Positions 59,599-64,000 of a stretch of 64,000 bases of DNA are shown piece by piece. Origin of the DNA: Adiantum capillus-veneris (taxonomy: Eukaryota; Streptophyta; Polypodiopsida; Polypodiales; Pteridaceae). The DNA is taken from positions 6,047,501-6,111,500 of the forward strand of contig CM043963.1 in NCBI GenBank assembly GCA_014529385.2, given 5' to 3'. How positions within the stretch are numbered: position 1 is the stretch's first letter; each line of letters begins with the position of its first letter. Position numbers and translations under genes: made by a program. The notes under the pieces were generated by a model. That model was not told the origin of the DNA. It saw nothing but the letters and a program-made list of their open reading frames with translations, and searched no databases.

Positions 59599-61949
59599 AT
59601 CCTTTCTCTATGATCATGAAACTCTTTGCTCACCTTTGGTAGAGGATGTTCTCTGAGGTTTTCACGGTTTTTTTCATTGTTTACACAAACTGTGAGAAAT
59701 TGGACAACTCGTTTAGCATCTTTGCTACGTATCCTACCATATGCTGAATCATCATCCATTACCTTTGTTTCCATTCGAACTCCCACAATGTAGGGTTGTC
59801 CAAGGATGAGATGATATGAAGATGTATCCTGTACAAAGAAGTTTTGGTCAATCTTTACATCACCTATTGTCACCTTCACACCTGGACATGCTGTATACAA
59901 TTCAACCGATGAATTGTTTGCCACTTTCACCATCCAACCATGATCTGTGTCCATCGGCCATTTGAACTTGTTGTAGAGACTCTTTGACATTATGTTTATT
60001 TTTGAACCATGGTCAATCAAGGCAACAAATGGCTCTTCAAGATCACCTACCTTGACCAAAGTTTCTATAGTAGCCCTTGCCCAGTGACTTCGTGAATAGT
60101 AGCTCCTAGGAATAGCTTCAACTTCTTCATCATCATTTGAGAAATGCACTTGCTTCACTCTCCCACTAGATTGGTACCATCCTACAACAGCTCCATCATC
60201 CCCCTTATTTTGCAGTTGCATTCCTTGTGTCTTCGAGGTTTCCCCTTCAACCTGTGGACGAGAAACTTCAGAAAGGGTTTGCCTTTTCCTCTTGATGATG
60301 TCAATGATCTCCTCGTGGAATTCACGCTTTGCAATGCCAAGAACTTCTCCGAGAGTAAACTTAATCTTTCTATTCAAGATCCTTTCCTCCAAGACTTTCT
60401 TTAAATCTGTAGCAACCTCAATATCATATTGTAGTTTATAAGTTGGGACTTTTGTCTTACCTTTTGTTGGCTCTTTCTTCTTTCCTGTTGTAGACTCCTC
60501 CATGAGTACTTCAAGTGGAGACGCTCCTTGTGTTGAGGGTGCTTGGGAAGGCATTGAGTCGCTTCTTCCCACACTTTTGGAAGCTCTTTTTGATGGTCCT
60601 TCATTAGCATTCTCACGTATGCGCTTCTCTTCTACAATTGCCTCATTTTATTGGCATTTTGTAATGTAGGCATGCACTGACAATGAGTCCACTGGATCAT
60701 TCCATCCTCTTTCTAGACGTATGCAATCACCTGCTTCATGTAGAATCTCTGTTGTAAGCTTTCCCTTTTTAGCTAATTGCATGACATTTGGCCAAATTTG
60801 ACCATGATGGTCACTCGCCTCTTCATCATTAAGGTGCTCAATTTTTACTCCATAAGTAGCTGCCTCAACTGAAGAGCTGGCACAGTTAGTTGCCATATCT
60901 TCAACTAAGGTTTGCATTCCCCCCTTCCCAAAGTTAGTTCTCAAGGGTAGACCTGTCTCTCTTAAGTGGATTTTACCATCCTTAAAAAAGACAACATCTT
61001 TTGACAAAGCATCACTAAAATCATCACAATCCCTTCTTACATGGTCTGTACTATCACACCAAATACATCTATTAACAAACCCTTCTTTGGGCTGTTGTCT
61101 TTGCCTAGGAAGTGGCCTTGATGGTTGGCCTTTTTCTTCAAGATTTGCAAGCTTCACCTTCAAGTCACGCATTCCCTTCACAAAATCATCTAGCATGGAC
61201 TCATCAAACTTAGGAGCGATAAAAGTAGGCTTTACCAGTTTATCAGAAGTTGAGGTGGAAGGACTTGTAGTGTTTACTACCATCTTGTCCCTTCTTCTTT
61301 GTCGTTTGGCAAGCAGTGAGACAGCACCTTCTACCTCATTCCAGTCGGTCTTTAAACCTTGCTCAGCATATTTATCTTCAAGAAGAAGCTCCAAATTTTC
61401 TTGAAACTCTTTACCTGCAACTTGTAAGAAAAGATCTGTCTTCTCTGCATCCAATGTGGCCCGTTCTATCCTTGTGAGTTGTGCATAGCGCCGCGCAAAT
61501 TCCCTAAGTAGCTCTGTTATTGATAGTCCTTGCGTTAGCTTGACTACCCATTCTAAGAATGTCCTTTTGGTCACTCTCTCCGAGTCCTCCATGAAATATT
61601 CCTCCTTTAAAGCTACTTTGAGTTCTTCCCAATTTCTCCCATGCCCATCTTTAATTGCCCTAACATGCTCCCTAATTTTTGGAGCAACAACTAGCTCAAA
61701 GCTTTGAATCGTCTCACCTTCTGACACGCGATGCAGCTCCATCTCCTTCACATACGCACTTAAGTACTTGGTTACATCTTTGCCATTGAATTGATCCATT
61801 TTGTTGACGACCGCTTGTATGGCCTTCATTGCTGAAATCTCCCTTCTTTCAGTGGCATGTTGTTGTTGCATGAACATTGCAAATGCTTGAAACATTTGCA
61901 TTGTTGATGGGTCAAAATGCATACCCTGTTGCTCAACATGATCACTCAT
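59574..61949 (-). pseudogene. C2 Gag-protease, complete but for one stop
   Basis: ATG at 61947-61949, about 55 nt from the primer-binding site. The frame runs about 791 codons with a single TAA near 60646 (CAA in C1). Order: helical Gag with Met/Gln-rich start, FNGKDVTKYLSAYVKEME and WEELKVALKEEYF capsid segment, coiled coil (ELLLEDKYAEQGLK), knuckle CIWCDSTDHVRRDC near residue 300, basic/Ser-rich linker, protease with LIDHGSKINIMS near residue 645 and YHLILGQPYIVG. It supplies particle proteins and protease as one product ending at the frameshift site. Confidence 0.85.
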
Positions 61950-61982
61950 GGTTACCCACAAGTTCTCACCCTGGCAGGTTCG

Positions 61983-61996
61983 CGTCGGGTTCACCA
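61983..61996 (-). promoter_or_regulatory. C2 primer-binding site
   Basis: The minus strand reads TGGTGAACCCGACG starting 6 nt after the LTR end TTTTTGACA. It begins with TGG as expected for pairing with a tRNA CCA end. I do not assign the tRNA species. Confidence 0.65.
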
Positions 61997-62002
61997 AAAA
62001 TA

Positions 62003-64000
62003 TGTCAAAAAGTAGGCGGTCTTGCCAGGAAGGCACCGGGCCTCTTGCTGTGAGAGTTTGTGAGGAAGCTCAAGGGTTATGAGAAAGAGCTAAGATGTAG
62101 ATAACTTAGCTTCTAGAGCTAAAGAAGAAATGTAGCCAAAGAAGCCTCTCACATTTCCTTACAAACACACACGTGATGGGGAGAACTCATGAAAGATAGT
62201 CAGAAAAAAAGAAAAATGAAAACATCGAGATGACGATCATATCGTATCATGGGTAGGATAAAAGGGTTAATGGATGAGTTAGTGACATTTATCCTACCCA
62301 TGATACAATCATATCGTATCATGGGTAGGATAAAAGAGTTAATGGATGAGTTAATGATATTTAATCTTTGTTGTCCAAATAAGCTGCAGATTGCTCTTTG
62401 GAATTGTAGCTTTGTGCTTACTATAATATATATGTTTTGTTTAGCGATTGGGATTAGTTGTGAGTACAAATCCTCTTGATCCATAATAAAATAACCACAT
62501 TCACATCAAAAGAGAAGTCATAGTCAATAATAGGTAGTATGATGGGATCTGGTCAGAGAAGTATTTCGTTGAGCCTTTCAGGACCAAATAGAAACACTAT
62601 GCGTTGCTGAAAGTGAATCTTTTGACTAATCCAAATGTTGACCCTAATAGATTGCACTGAATGGAATTGAAAGAAATTACCTCTATGTGGATTATGGTTA
62701 TTCATCGATGATATACCTAGTATGTTCAAAGATAAAGGTGTGAAACAAGTGAAAGGAGAAGAAGAAGAGAGTTTCTCTCCCAATCCCTATTGTTGCTCTT
62801 AGGCAATAAGGATACTGCAGGGAGACAAGTACCTGTATCAAGGAGATTCTAGAGTTTGTGGAAGAGAATGAGAACCTTAAGAGAGAGAGATGCTTGTGGA
62901 AGATGAAGATATGGGTACTAACCTTGTGCTCATAATTGTTTCCCGCAAGAAGGTTGTACTCATTACATTGACAAGGTTGCTGCTTGAATACCTTCCAATG
63001 AAACAATTAGGACACAACAAGAGAGATCAAAGGGGAAGTAAGATAGAATTAGAGATAGATCTAAGTGTGGTGGTGGTATTAAAGATAGATAATGAGAGAT
63101 AGAGATAGAGTTAGAGACAATTATTGGACTAGATATGCAAATGAAAGTAAAACTAGCAACATATATCTTACATGAGAGCAATCGCCACCACCTTAATGGG
63201 GAGAGAGAAGATGAGGCAAGACTTCAGCCTTTCTTCAAGAGAAAGTGTGGCACTAAGATGAGTGTGTCACTATGGAATTGAGCTATTCTCACTCACTCAT
63301 AACTTGCCTCAATGAAGAGAAGGTTGCCCTTTTTATAGGTGAGGGAGCCATGTTTTACATAATCCCTTGATTAGGCTAAAGAGTTAGCCCAAATCAAATG
63401 TTCTTTGGATATTTCTTAAAATGGGAAATATTAGGACTCAAAATATCATGAAACTCATCATTTTTGGTCGTTGAGGCTCCATGTGGGTGCATGATGTATG
63501 TGGGCTCCACCTAGGCATCTTCTGTGTGGCTCCAGCAGGGGGTCCCAACTTGTGTGTCTTGTCCTTCAAGGCATCTTTGAGGTGTCACATTCACATACTT
63601 ATGTCTTTTACCCTCCAAATATATTATTTTATGGAAAAAGACCAAGATTACCTCTTTTCACTTGATTCACCTGTTTACCATCTCTTCTTGCACTGTAGTT
63701 GTGAGAGTATTTTTCACTCTTTTCCCTGTAACTCGGATTGACATGGTTCAAAAGGAAAATTTGGCCTACTAAAAGAGCTTGACTTGGTTTTGACCTTTTC
63801 TCCATGCCCTTAGGTCGGGATTTTCAAATTAGGATGGTCCAAGAAGCTTTGGATCTTCCTTTTCATAAAGTCTTCTAGTAGGCCCTTCCCTCTTATATGT
63901 ATCCAAGAAGGTATGCATTATTGAAGGGTTATATTATTAAATAAATGTGAAAAGAAGAAAATAATTTATATATGGTAGGTTATAGCTGAGATATTAGAAG
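62003..64000 (-). mobile_element. C2 5' LTR (long form, runs off the window)
   Basis: Inner end TTTTTGACA. It aligns with the C1 LTR over most of its length. A TATAAAAAGGG box lies at plus coordinates about 63331-63341. A local inverted/direct duplication around the word ATCGTATCATGGGTAGGATA (62238-62335) is absent from the short 3' LTR. No gene inside. Confidence 0.75.

Larger units (their letters stand above)
55274..64000 (-). mobile_element. Element C2: Ty3/Gypsy retrotransposon, same family as C1, RT deleted
   Basis: Minus strand: 5' LTR (62003 to beyond the window), primer-binding site, short leader, full gag-pro, frameshift signal, remnant of RT, RNase H, integrase, purine tract (55721-55732) and a short 3' LTR (55274-55720). 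About 1 kb corresponding to C1 42850-43866 (linker end and most RT palm) is missing at a junction near 59303-59307. A Copia derivative is inserted at 57949-59227. gag-pro is nearly identical to C1, so the copies are recent relatives. Confidence 0.9.

Overview
The window is eukaryotic and almost certainly a plant nuclear genome. It has Ty3/Gypsy and Copia retrotransposons, one primer-binding site matching the 3' end of plant tRNA-Asp and another of the methionine-tRNA type used by Copia elements, spliceosomal GT..AG introns, and very long (GA)n and (TG)n microsatellites. I found no host gene, rRNA, tRNA or CRISPR that I can defend. The repeat-heavy layout and the mix of lineages suggest a large, TE-rich genome, possibly a non-flowering land plant such as a fern or lycophyte. 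That placement is inference.

Layout: (1) 1-20902, minus strand: element A, an old Ty3/Gypsy element (gag, protease, RT, RNase H, integrase, long leader, tRNA-Asp primer-binding site, 5' LTR at 20023-20902). Its leader is split by (2) a 10,357 bp DNA transposon at 8122-18478 with a 4 bp target duplication (GGAT) and near-identical terminal inverted repeats. The transposon carries two convergent genes: a degenerate DDE transposase on the minus strand, and a plus-strand gene set with a RING-like domain, an acidic linker, an FCP1/NIF-like HAD domain and a coiled coil. The large intron of each is filled with the same kind of palindromic minisatellite. The 4 bp duplication and transposase motifs make it Sola-like. 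(3) 21262-37568, plus strand: element B, a 16.3 kb relative of A with about 1 kb LTRs and a leader of about 280 bp tandem units, each with a conserved 22 bp palindrome. Its coding region has many copies of a short aromatic-Asp-Gly-aromatic module, a zinc knuckle and a protease remnant, but no RT or integrase that I can find. B contains a probable solo LTR (22410-25016) and an intact TRIM-type element (29562-32442).

(4) 38528-45955 and 55274-end, minus strand: two copies (C1, C2) of a different Gypsy family with LTRs of up to 2 kb. Both carry a textbook -1 frameshift signal (G GGT TTT, 6 nt spacer, 8-10 bp stem-loop) between gag-pro and pol. C1 is 5'-truncated. C2 has lost most of RT and contains a 1.28 kb Copia deletion derivative (57949-59227). 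(5) 46-55 kb is microsatellite-dense DNA with local duplications and one unrecognised degenerate coding region.

How the pieces fit: the history is nested. The Sola-like element inserted into A, the TRIM into B's coding region, and the Copia derivative into C2. A and B share leader palindromes, an unusual CX2CX5HX4C knuckle and the N-terminal Gag module, so B looks like a non-autonomous partner of an A-like autonomous element. Most coding regions are decayed by point stops and small frameshifts.
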